Shown piece after piece: positions 54,825-64,000 of a DNA stretch of 64,000 bases. Within the stretch, counting starts at the first letter, position 1. Every line of letters begins with the position of its first letter. The DNA is taken from positions 151,501-215,500 of the forward strand of contig CAUJNA010002757.1 of assembly GCA_963377175.1 (NCBI GenBank), in the 5' to 3' direction. The position numbers and the translations under genes were made by a program. Under the pieces are notes generated by a model that made no database searches, was not told the origin of the DNA, and was given only the letters and a program-made list of their open reading frames with translations. This DNA is from Effrenium voratum. Lineage: Eukaryota > Sar > Dinophyceae > Suessiales > Symbiodiniaceae.

Positions 54825-56755
54825 CAAAACGCGCAGATTTCGGAACGCCGCTGGCCTGAAGTGGACTTTACCCTGACGAAAATGGAACCCACCAGAGCGC
54901 TTTTCGCAAAGGAAACTGTCATCCAGGACCCCTCAGTCAGGCTCCGTGTAGTGGATTGGAGGATAACTATTTTCTGGACAAGGTGAGTTTAGTGGTAAGA
55001 ATGTCTGAGCTTTCATTTGACTGAGCTGCAGACATCAATGCCAGGCTTTGGGATTGAAAACGCCTCGAAATTTGGGACCTCCAATGGTGTGGCTTGGGGG
55101 TCTCAAAACTCGGCTGTTTGAGGGCTCTAGTCCTCCCAGGAGTGCCTGACCTTGGACGGGCATTTGGAGCCTTCTGCATTTCCTCCTGGAAACTGATACC
55201 TGATTGTGGGATCGATTGCGGAACCTGTTTGGAAGAACCTCTCAGGTCGCCTGGAACGCCTGAGTTGTTTTCATAACTTTCCATAGCCGCTCAATCCGAT
55301 TTCCATCTGTTGTTTTTTTGCACTGCGTGTTGAAAGTTGCAGGAGTGCTGCTTGCTTGACGTCGAATTTGACTTCAGGTCTTGGCACAAGTGCATCACGC
55401 ACACAACATGCTCGCAAAAACAACCGTTTCTTGGGTTTAGGCTGCCATGAAGCTATTTGCTTAACATTTAGATTGGTGGTTTGGGGATTTGAATGCTGGT
55501 GCTTGTGGAGGGCAAATGGGACCCCACCCCCTAACCTCCATACTACAAAACGAAACGATCAATTGGGGAAAGCTGAGTTGGGGAGGCAAGACCGGACTGT
55601 CAAACCCAGCTTCTGCCCTGCTCGGATTCCCTCTCTGAATTTATTTCTTGTTTGGGTTCGGTCAGTTCTCCACCGAAAACGGAGTCAACCCAAAAAGGGC
55701 CTGATTTGTTCTGCAGCCGCTCAGCTGAAAACTCGCGGGCGTACTGTAGGCTTGAGAGAGTCGAGCGTCGAGTCGGTCAGGAGTGAACGGCGCCGGCGGG
55801 CAGGCCGTGGGGTTTGGCAAATGGGGACGGAGCGAGATGGGTGCTACAAAGGACATATTGTTGGAGCTCATTTAAACTGAAAGGAAGCCACAAGGGCAAG
55901 GCGTGTTTGTATGTTTTTCTAGACCTCAGGGACATTGTTGTTTGACCACCCTCCTTTGCCTCCTCCCACCATTCCATGGCACCTGACGGGTAAAATGCGG
56001 CTATCTCGGCAATCCAAAAGATGATCGCCGTCTCTTTCCAGGTCTGTGCGAGTGACTCATTCTCCTTTGGAATTCCCTTTGAAAACAGGTGCCCACAGGG
56101 ATGATCTGAAGACAACCTCAGTGGCTTGCAACAATGGTGGCACGAGTTTGCAAGGGGTTCTCCTAAGCTGGGGCTTACTCACCGCTTGGCTAGCTAACCA
56201 CTGTTAGATGCCTGTTCCCAAGCAACTATGGTTCATTAAGGACGTGTGTTCATAGGAAATGGTTTAGGATTACCCATCCCCAATGTTTTTGTTTCAGGTT
56301 CAAGGTTACTTTAGATGGTTCATGGGGCTTAAATGGTTGCTTGGCTAAAAACCCACATGTTGACTTACAACCCACGTGGGTAAGCATGGTTACTACCCAC
56401 TTGCCCAAGTCCCAGACCGTCAACCGTCCGGTTGCTTGAGGAGGTTTATTTGCCAGGTGCCTTCTGGTCGGAGGAAGGATACCCTTTGAATCTGTGGGGA
56501 CAGTGGTCGCGTCTCAACCGAAAAGCCTGGGCTGCTCAAAGGAGATCCTTCCGGGTTGCGAAAGGATTTCGTCCCATTTGCCGTGATCCACTTTCCTTTC
56601 AGTTGCGGTGGGGTCCAATGCAATTGTGAATGTGGACTGCGCAAGTGAGAAGCAGACTGGAATATAGGTCTACATCGAGTCAACTATGAACACTTCGTAC
56701 TCGGAACCCTCCGTTTGGAATAGCCCAGTCGGTCGCTTCAGGTTCTCGTGCCTCA
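54825..56755. other. intron of the cold-shock gene
   Basis: GTGAGTTTAGTGGTAAG (54984-55000) resembles the interior and right end of the inverted-repeat element. No exon with a recognisable domain was found. Confidence 0.35.
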
Positions 56756-56756
56756 G

Positions 56757-56862
56757 GTGCCGCCCATGGCCTACGCCCGGTCAGGCCCCCCAGGGCGGGC
56801 GCCGGCGCGCCCGCCTCCGAGACAGGCGCAGCCAGCCCAGCACCTCGCCCGCAGAAGGCCAC
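56757..56862 (+). CDS. cold-shock gene exon? Pro/Ala/Arg-rich linker
   Basis: After CCTCAG (ends 56756) a GC-rich segment, markedly different from its flanks, reads MAYARSGPPGRAPARPPPRQ then AQPAQHLARRR in one frame. A second frame gives Arg/Gly/Ser-rich sequence, so the frame depends on the unproven splice phase. Pro-rich disordered linkers between cold-shock domains would fit its place between CSD2 and CSD3. Confidence 0.4.
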
Positions 56863-56949
56863 ATGAAACCCTGCCCAGACACCCAGTGGGGTGCTTCCTT
56901 GCGTTTTGTTTTTGAGGGGTTCCGTGTAAAATGAACTACCCAAGAGGGC

Positions 56950-57186
56950 CCGCCAAAAGGAAGTCCCTTTAAGAATGGTGGATTTTAGGGGGTACACTAA
57001 TGTGAAGGTAAATGGCACGTTTCCCGGCAGATGTGAAGAAGCAATGGCAGTAGCAGGACTGAACCAACATGGGAGTATTACGCAAGGGAGGGTCAATGTT
57101 GCTATAAACTGCAGTGGGCAACCACGGAAAGCCATCAGAAGACTACAGTGGGAACATCCAACTGATCTCCTGCTAGTACTTGGATG
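56950..57186 (+). other. open stretch, unknown
   Basis: The plus-strand frame NVKVNGTFPGRCEEAMAVAG then QGRVNVAINCSGQPRKAIRR ends in TGA at 57184-57186. It is protein-like but without a recognised domain, and AG/GT sites around it are unclear. Confidence 0.25.
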
Positions 57187-57387
57187 ACTTGGATGATCTG
57201 AGGGTTAGCTCAGCGGTTCCTAAACCCCAGCTAACCCCAATTCCTAGGCCCCCGCAAACTCTTGTCACCAAGCACACCCAGTACCAGGACTTATGAAAAG
57301 CAGTCAATGGGTGAAACGGGCACTCAATTTGTGAGACTCAGCTCGACGTCCGGCGACTCGCTTTCGAGTCCGTTCGAGCGAGGGCAG

Positions 57388-57445
57388 GCCTCAACTCGGT
57401 GGTGGGCACCGTGAAGTCCTTCAACCCCAGGGCGGGCTACGGCCG
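57388..57445 (+). CDS. cold-shock gene exon (start of CSD3), cut by the G/T array
   Basis: Following GAGGGCAG (acceptor, ends 57387) the frame reads [17 protein letters not shown], the first strand and start of RNP1 of a cold-shock domain (GxVKxFNxxxGYGFI). Instead of FI it continues [12 protein letters not shown] and runs without a stop into the TGGT array for about 150 codons. The domain is therefore broken or spliced out within a few codons, and the array begins 30 nt later. Confidence 0.6.
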
Positions 57446-57479
57446 CCCAGCGCAAAGTGGACTCCCCCGGTTGGTTGGG

Positions 57480-58160
57480 TGGTTGGTTGGTTGCTTGGAT
57501 TTTCCGGTGGTTGGGTGGTTGTGTGGTTGGGTGGTTGGGTGGTTGGGTGGTTGGGTGCTTGATTGGTTGGTTGGTTGGTTGGGTGGTTGGGTGGTTGGGT
57601 GGAGGGTGGTCCGGTGGTTGGTTGGTGGTTGGGTGGTTGGTTGGTTGCTTGGATTTTCCGGTGGTTGGGTAGTTGTGTGGTTGGGTGGTTGGGTGGTTGG
57701 GTGGTTGGGTGGTTGGGTGGTTGGGTGGTTGGTTGGTTGGTTGGTTGGGTGGTTGGGTGGTTGGGTGGAGGGTGGTCCGGTGGTTGGTTGGTTGGGTGGT
57801 TGGGTGGTTGGGTGGTTGGTTGGTTGCTTGGATTTTCCGGTGGTTGGGTAGTTGTGTGGTTGGGTGGTTGGGTGGTTGGGTGCTTGGGTGCTTGATTGGT
57901 TGGTTGGTTGGTTGGTTGGTTGGTTGGTTGGGTGGTTGGGTGGTTGGGTGGAGGGTGGTCCGGTGGTTGGTTGGTTGGGTGGTTGGGTGGTTGCGTGTTT
58001 TGTTGGTTGCTTGGATTTTCCGGTGGTTGGGTAGTTGTGTGGTTGTGTGGTTGGGTGGTTGGGTGGTTGGGTGGTTGGGTGCTTGATTGGTTGGTTGGTT
58101 GGTTGGTTGGGTGGTTGGGTGGTTGGGTGGTTGGGTGGAGGGTGGTCCGGTGGTTGGTTG

Positions 58161-58192
<32 letters not shown>

Positions 58193-59060
58193 CTTGGATT
58201 TTCCGGTGGTTGGGTAGTTGTGTGGTTGGGTGGTTGGGTGGTTGGGTGGTTGGGTGCTTGATTGGTTGGTTGGTTGGTTAGTTGTGTGGTTGGGTGGTTG
58301 GGTGGAGGGTGGGCCGGTGGTTGGTTGGTTGGTTGGTTGGGTGGTTGGGTGGTCGGGTGGTTGGGTGCTTGATTGGTTGGTTGGTTGGTTGGTTGGTTGG
58401 TTGGGTGGTTGGGTGGTTGGGTGGAGGGTGGTCCGGTGGTTGGTTGGTTGCTTGGATTTTCCGGTGGTTGGGTGGTTGTGTGGTTGGGTGGTTGGGTGCT
58501 TGATTGGTTGGTTGGTTGGTTGGTTGGGTGGTTGGGTGGAGGGTGGTCCGGTGGTTGGTTGGTTGGGTGGTTGGGTGGTTGGGTTGGGTGGTTGGTTGGT
58601 TGGTTGGTTGGGTGGTTGGGTGGTTGGGTGGTTGGGTTGTTGGGTGGTTGGGTGCTTGATTGGTTGGTTGGTTGGTTGGTTGGTTGGTTGGGTGGTTGGG
58701 TGGTTGGGTGGTTGCTTGGATAGTCCGGTGGTTGGGTAGTTGTGTGGTTGGGTGGTTGGGTGGTTGGGTGGTTGGGTGCTTGATTGGTTGGTTGGTTGGT
58801 TGGTTGGTTGGTTGGTTGGTTGGTTGGGTGGTTGGGTGGTTGGGTGGTTGGGTGGAGGGTGGTCCGGTGCTTGGTTGGTTGGGTGGTTGGCAAGTTGGGT
58901 GGTTGGTTGGTTGGTTGGGTGGTTGTGTGGTTGGGTGGTTGTGTGGTTGGGTGGTTGGGTGGTTGGGTGGTTGGGTGCTTGATTGGTTGGTTGGTTGGTT
59001 GGTTGGGTGGTTGGGTGGTTGGGTGGTTGGGTGGTTGCTTGGATAGTCCGGTGGTTGGGT
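57480..59060. repeat. higher-order units in the G/T array
   Basis: GCTTGGATTTTCCGGTGG recurs at 57493, 57647, 57826, 58009 and 58192 and in altered form further on (GCTTGGATAGTCCGGTGG near 58713 and 59037). It lies between GTGCTTGATTGG and GGAGGGTGGTCCGG landmarks. Spacing of 154-183 bp shows amplification of a larger unit. Confidence 0.85.
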
Positions 59061-59210
59061 AGTTGTGTGGTTGGGTGGTTGGGTGGTTGGGTGGTTGGGT
59101 GGTTGGGTGGTTGGGTGGTTGGGTGGTTGGGTGCTTGATTGGTTGGTTGGTTGGTTGGGTGGTTGGGTGGTTGGTCGGGTGGTTGGGTGGGTGGATGGAT
59201 ATTTGGTTGT

Positions 59211-59241
<31 letters not shown>

Positions 59242-59929
59242 GTTGGTTGGTTGGCTGGCTGGTTGGTTGGTTGGGTGGTTGTTTGGCTGAATGGTTGGTT
59301 GGTTGGGTCGTTGGTTGGGTGGGTTGGTTGGATGGTTGGGCTGGAGGGTGCTTGGGTGCTTGGGTGCTTGGGTGCATGGTTGGGTGGTTGGGTGGTTGGG
59401 TGGTTGGTTGGGTGGTTGGCTGGTTGGGTGGTTGGGTGGTTGGGTGGTTGGGCGGTTGGGCGGTTGGTTGGTTGGTTGGTTGAATGGGTGGGTGGTCCGG
59501 TGGTTGGTTGGTTGGGTGGTTGGGTGGTTGGGTGGTTGGTTGGTTGGTTGGTTGGTTGGTTGGTTGGTTGATTGGTTGGTTGGGTGGTTGGGTGGTCCGG
59601 TGGTTGGGTGGTTGGGTGGTCGGGTGGTTGGGTGGGTGGGGGGTGGGGGGTTGGGTGGTTGATTGGTTTGGTGGTTGGTTGGGTTGTTGGGTGGTTGGGT
59701 GGGTGGGTGGGTGGGTGGTTGGTTGGTTGGTTGGTTGGTTGGTTGGTTGGGTGGTTGGGTGGTTGATTGCTTGGTCGGGTGGTCGGGTGGTCGGGTGGTC
59801 GGGTGGTTGGGTGGTTGGGTGGTCGGGTGGTTGGGTGGTTGGGTGGTTGGGTGGTCGGGTGGTTGGTTGGTTTGTTGGGTGGTTGGGTGGTTGTTTGGTT
59901 GGGTGGTTGGGTGGTTGGGTGGTTGGTCG

Positions 59930-60500
59930 GGTGGTTGGGTGGGTGGATGGATATTTTGTTAGGTGGTTGGTTGGGTGGTTTGGATATTTGCTTTGATGGT
60001 TGGGTGGTTGGTGGGTTGGTTGGTTGGTTGGTTGGGTGGTTGGGTGGTATTTGGCTGGGTGGTTGGGGTTGGTTGGGGTTGGTTGGGGTTGGTTGGGTTG
60101 TTGGGTGGTTGGTTGGTTGGTTGGTTGGTTGGTTGGTTGGTTGGTTGGTTGGTTGGTTGGTTGGTTGGTTGGTTGGTTGGTTGGTTGGTTGGTTGGTTGG
60201 GTGGTTGATTGCTTGGTCGGGTGGTCGGGTGGTCGGATGGTTGGGTGGTTGGATGGTTGGGTGGTCGGGTGTTTGGTTGGTTGGTTGGTTTGTTGGGTGG
60301 TTGGGTGGTTGGGTGGTTGGGTGGTTGGTCGGGTGGTTGGGTGGGTGGATGGATATTTGGTTGGGTGGTTGGTTGGGTGGTTTGGATATTTGCTTTGATG
60401 GTTGGGTGGTTGGTTGGTTGGTTGGGTGGTTGGGTGGTTGGGTGGTATTTGGCTGGGTGGTTGGGGTTGGTTGGGTGGTTGGGTGGTTGGGTGGGTGGTT
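59930..60500. repeat. ~400-bp tandem duplication inside the G/T array
   Basis: GGTGGTTTGGATATTTGC then TTTGATGG, and GGTATTTGGCTGGGTGG, each occur twice about 400 bp apart (59975/60378 and 60047/60447). A further relative of the second landmark is near 63465. Confidence 0.8.
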
Positions 60501-60670
60501 GGTTGGTTGGTTGGTTGGTTGGTTGGTTGGCTGGTTGGTTGGTTGGTTGGTTGGTTTTGGTGGTTGGGTGGTTGATTGGTTGATTGGTTGGTTGGTTGGT
60601 TGGGTGCTTGGGTGGTTGGGTGCTTGGGTGGTTGGTTGGTTGGTTGAGTGGTCGGTTGGCTGGGTGGGTG

Positions 60671-60703
<33 letters not shown>

Positions 60704-62117
60704 TTGGGTGGTTGGGTGGTTGGGTGTTTGGTTGGGTGCTTGGGTGGTTGGTTGTTTGGTTGGGTGGTTGGGTGGTTGGGTGGTCGGGTGGTCGGGTGGT
60801 TGGGTGATTGGGTGATTGGGTGGTTGGGTGGTTGGGTGGTCGGGTTGGTGGTTGGTTTGTTGGGTGGTTGGGTGGTTGGGTGGTTGGTTGGTTGGTCGGG
60901 TGGCCGGGTGGTTGGTTGGTTGGGTGGTTGGGTGGTTGGTTGGGTGGTTGTTTGGTTGGGTGGTTGGTTAGTTGGGGGTTGGTTGGTTGGGTGGGTTGGT
61001 TGGATGGTTGGGCTGGAGGGTGCTTGGGTGCTTGGGTGCTTGGGTGCTTGGGTGCTTGGATGCTTGGGTGCTTGGGTGCTTGGGTGCTTGGTTGGGTGGG
61101 TGGGTGGGTGGGTGGATGTTTGGGTGGTTGGGTGGTTGGGCGGTTCCTTGCTTGCCTGCTTGCTTGCTTGATTGATTGGTTGGTTGGTTGGTTTGTTGGT
61201 TGGTGCGTTGGTTGGTTGGTTGGTTCGTTGATTGGTTGGGTGGATTGATGGTTGATTTTTTTGGTTGGGTGCTTGGTTGGTTGGTTGGTTGGGTGGTTGG
61301 TTGGTTGGTTGGTTGGTTGGTTGGTTGGTTGGTTGGTTGGGTGGTCGGGTGGTTAGGTGGTTGGGTGGTCGTGTGGTTGGGTGGTTGGGTGGTTGGTTGG
61401 TTGGTTGGTTGGGTGGGTGGGCGGGCGGGTGGGTGGGTGGGTGGTTGGATATTTGCTTTGGTGGTTGGGTGGTTGCTAGTTAGGTGTTTAGTTGGTTGGT
61501 TGGTTGTGTGGTTTGTTGATTGGATATTTGTCCGGGTGGTTGGGGGTGGGCTGGGTTGTTGGTTGGTTGGGTGGTTGGTTGGTTGGTTGGTTGGGTGGTT
61601 GGGTTGCTGGGTGGTTGGTTGGGTGGTTGGGTGGTCGGGTGGTTGATTGGTTGGGAGGTTGGGTGGTTGGTTGGTTGGGTGGTTGGTCGGGTGGTTGGTT
61701 GGTTGGTTGGTTGGTTGGTTGGTTGGTTGGTTGGTTGGTTGGTTGGTTGGTTGGTTGGTTGGTTGCGTTGTCGGGTGGTTGGTTGGTTGGTTGGTTGGTT
61801 GGTTGGTTGGGTGGTTGATTGCTTGGTCGGGTGGTCGGGTGGTCGGATGGTCGGGTGGTTGGGTGGTTGGGTGGTTGGGTGGTTGGGTGGGTGGTCGGGT
61901 GGTCGGGTGGTTGATTGGTTGGGAGGTTGGGTGGTTGGTTGGTTGGTTGGTTGGTTGCTCGGGTGGTTGGTTGGTTGGTTGGTTGGTTGGTTGGTTGGTT
62001 GGTTGGTCGGTTGGTTGGTTGGTTGGTTGGTTGGTTGGTCGGGTGGTCGGGTGGTCGGGTGGTCGGGTGGTCGGGTGTTCGGGTGGTTGGGTAGTTGGTT
62101 GGTTGGGTGGTTGGGTG

Positions 62118-62149
<32 letters not shown>

Positions 62150-62385
62150 GTTGGTTGGGTGGTTGGTTGGTTGGTTGGTTGGTTGGTTGGGTGGTCGGTT
62201 GGTTGGGTGGGTGGTTGGTTGGTTGGGTGGTTGGTTGGTTGGTTGGTTGGTTGGTTGGCTGGTTGGGTGGTTGGGTGTGGGTGGTTGGGTGGTTAGTTGG
62301 TTGGTTGGTGGGGTCGTCGGGTGGTTGGGTGCTTGGGTGGTTGATTGATTGGTTGGTTGGTTGGTTGGTTGGTTGGTTGTGTGGG

Positions 62386-62690
62386 TGGGTGGGTGGGTTT
62401 TGGGTGGGTGGGTGGGTTTTGGGTGGGTGGGTGGGTTTTGGGTGGGTGGGTGGGTTTTGGGTGGGTGGGTGGGTTTTGGGTGGGTGGGTGGGTTTTGGGT
62501 GGGTGGGTGGGTTTTGGGTGGGTGGGTGGGTTTTGCGTGGGTGGGTGGGCTTTGGGTGGGTGGGTGGGTTTTGGGTGGGTGGGTGGGCTTTGGGTGGGTG
62601 GGTGGGTTTTGGGTGGGTGGGTGGGTTTTGGGTGGGTGGGTGGGTTTTGGGTGGGTGGGTGGGTTTTGGGTGGGTGGGTGGGTGGTGGGT
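62386..62690. repeat. 19-bp TTTTGGG(TGGG)3 tandem array
   Basis: About 16 nearly identical units of TTTTGGGTGGGTGGGTGGG, with a few CTTTGGG and TTTTGCG variants. A pure GGGT run of about 70 nt follows (62680-62750), and others lie near 63020-63072 and 63600-63642. Confidence 0.92.
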
Positions 62691-62855
62691 GGGTGGGTGG
62701 GTGGGTGGGTGGGTGGGTGGGTGGGTGGGTGGGTGGGTGGGTGGGTGGGTTGTGTGTGGTTGGTTGGTTGGATATTTTTTCGGGTGGTTGGGGGATTGGC
62801 TGGGTTGTTGGTTGGTTGGGTGGTTGGTTGGTTGGGTGGTTGGGTGGTTGGATAT

Positions 62856-62886
<31 letters not shown>

Positions 62887-64000
62887 GTTGGTTGGTTGGG
62901 TGGGTGGGTGGGTGGTTGGGTGGTCGGGTGGTCGGGTGGTTGGTTGGTTGGTTGGTTGGTTGGTTGGTTGGTTGGTTGGTTGGTTGGTTGGTTGGTTGGT
63001 TGGTTGGTTGGTTGGTTGGTTGGGTGGGTGGGTGGGTGGGTGGGTGGGTGGGTGGGTGGGTGGGTGGGTGGGTTGGGTAGGTTGGTTGGTTGGTTGGTTG
63101 GTTGATTGGTTGGTTGGTTCGGTGGTTGGGTGGTTGGGTATTTGGTTGGGTGGTCGGGTGGTTGGGTGTTGGGTGGTTGGACATTTGATTGGGTGGTTGG
63201 GTGGTTCGGTGGTTGGTCGGGTGGTTGGTTGGTTGGTTGGTTGAATGGTTGGTTGGTTGGGTGGTCCGGTGGTCGGTTGATTGCTTGGTCGGGTGGTCGG
63301 GTGGACAGGTGGTTGGGTTGTTGGGTGATTGGGTGTTCGGGTGTTTGGTTGGTTGGTTGGTTGGTTTGTTGGGTGGTTGGTTGAGTGTTTGGTTTGTTGG
63401 TTGGTTGGTTGGTTGGTTGGTTGGTTGGTTGGTTGGTTGGTTGGTTGGTTGGGTGGTTGGGTTGTATTTGGCTGGGTGGTTGGGGTTGGTTGGGTGGTTG
63501 GGTGGTGGGTTGGTTGGTTGGTTGGTTGGTTGGTTGGTTGGTTGGTTGGTTGGTTGGTTGGTTGGTTGGTTGGTTGGTTGGTTGGTTGGTTGGTTGGTTG
63601 GGTGGGTGGGTGGGTGGGTGGGTGGGTGGGTGGGTGGGTGGTTGGGCGGTTGATTCGGTGGTTGGTTGGTTGGTTGGGTGGGTGGTTGGGTGATTGGTTG
63701 GTTGGTTGGTTGGTGGGTTGGTTGGTTGCGTGGTCGGTTGGTTGGGTGGGTTGCTGGGTGGTTGGTTGGGTGGTCGGGTGGTTGATTGGTTGGGAGGTTG
63801 GGTGGTTGGTTGGTTGGGTGGTTGGTTGGGTGGTCGGTTGGTTGGGTGAATGGTTGGGTGGTTGGGTGGTTGGTTGGTGGGTCGGGTGGTTGTGTGGTGG
63901 GGTGGTTGGGTGGTTGGGTGGTCGGTGGTTGGTTGGTTGGTTGGTTGGTTGGTTGGTTGGTTGGTTTGTTGGGTGGTTGGGTGGTTGGTTGGTTGGTTGG

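Larger units (their letters stand above)
57468..64000. repeat. 6.5-kb TGGT/TGGG array, almost pure G and T on the plus strand
   Basis: Tetranucleotides TGGT and TGGG with sparse A and C, continuing past the window end. Four-base units give 12-bp (4-residue) coding periods with no stops: Trp-Leu-Val-Gly on plus, Pro-Thr-Asn-Gln on minus. This explains the very long ORFs (738 codons, 63184-60968; 646 codons, 59377-57437; both minus). Base composition makes the plus strand a dense series of potential G-quadruplexes. No gene is supported within it. Confidence 0.95.

Noticed and set aside
57437..59377. 646-codon minus-strand ORF
   Set aside because: Same cause: ACCA/CCCA tetranucleotides have no stop codon in any frame.
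60968..63184. 738-codon minus-strand ORF of Pro/Thr/Asn/Gln
   Set aside because: It is the translation of a stop-free tetranucleotide array. All frames are open and there is no start context, domain or codon bias.

Overview
The window looks like nuclear DNA of a dinoflagellate. I infer this from content, not from any marker that names a species. Coding signal comes only as short GC-rich exon-sized islands of about 30-150 nt, scattered in kilobases of non-coding DNA. Several have AG acceptors and GT or GC donors. The recognisable families are ones expanded in dinoflagellates: multi-domain cold-shock-domain proteins, NEK-type kinases carrying DFN in place of DFG, sulfotransferase-like proteins, a MULE transposase with an OTU domain, and a large orphan family with the marker LQDGAAH. 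More than a third of the window is tandem repeat. No intact single-exon gene was found, and no rRNA or complete tRNA.

Layout. 0.7-2.5 kb: 14-bp and 73-bp tandem arrays and a tRNA-like remnant. 3-5.1 kb: four plus-strand exon islands, one with a sulfotransferase PAPS-binding motif. 5.5-19.4 kb: a nested structure. A duplicated segment (5825-7130 and 18397-19390) brackets a 60-bp satellite. The satellite is split by a 10.5-kb insertion (7720-18256) with about 40-bp terminal inverted repeats and a TACAA target duplication. Inside that insertion a 38-bp satellite is itself split by a CpG-depleted 6.65-kb element (9279-15932) carrying a decayed transposase-like gene. 19.4-36 kb: mostly unrecognised sequence with isolated exon candidates and short inverted-repeat elements. 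36-38.9 kb: a decayed minus-strand MULE-OTU transposase between blocks of 170-bp repeats. 42-47.9 kb: three kinase exons on the plus strand, including a 28-nt microexon, interleaved with two CAACN arrays. 48.4-57.4 kb: plus-strand exons that assemble into a protein with at least three cold-shock domains and a proline-rich linker.

57.45 kb to the end: a 6.5-kb array of TGGT and TGGG, almost only G and T on the plus strand. It begins inside the third cold-shock domain. The long ORFs there (up to 738 codons) follow from a stop-free tetranucleotide and are not genes.

Little can be said about how the genes work together. They lie mostly on one strand, as dinoflagellate genes often do, and each multi-exon assignment is an inference from domain order and splice phase. 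Transcript data would settle exon boundaries.
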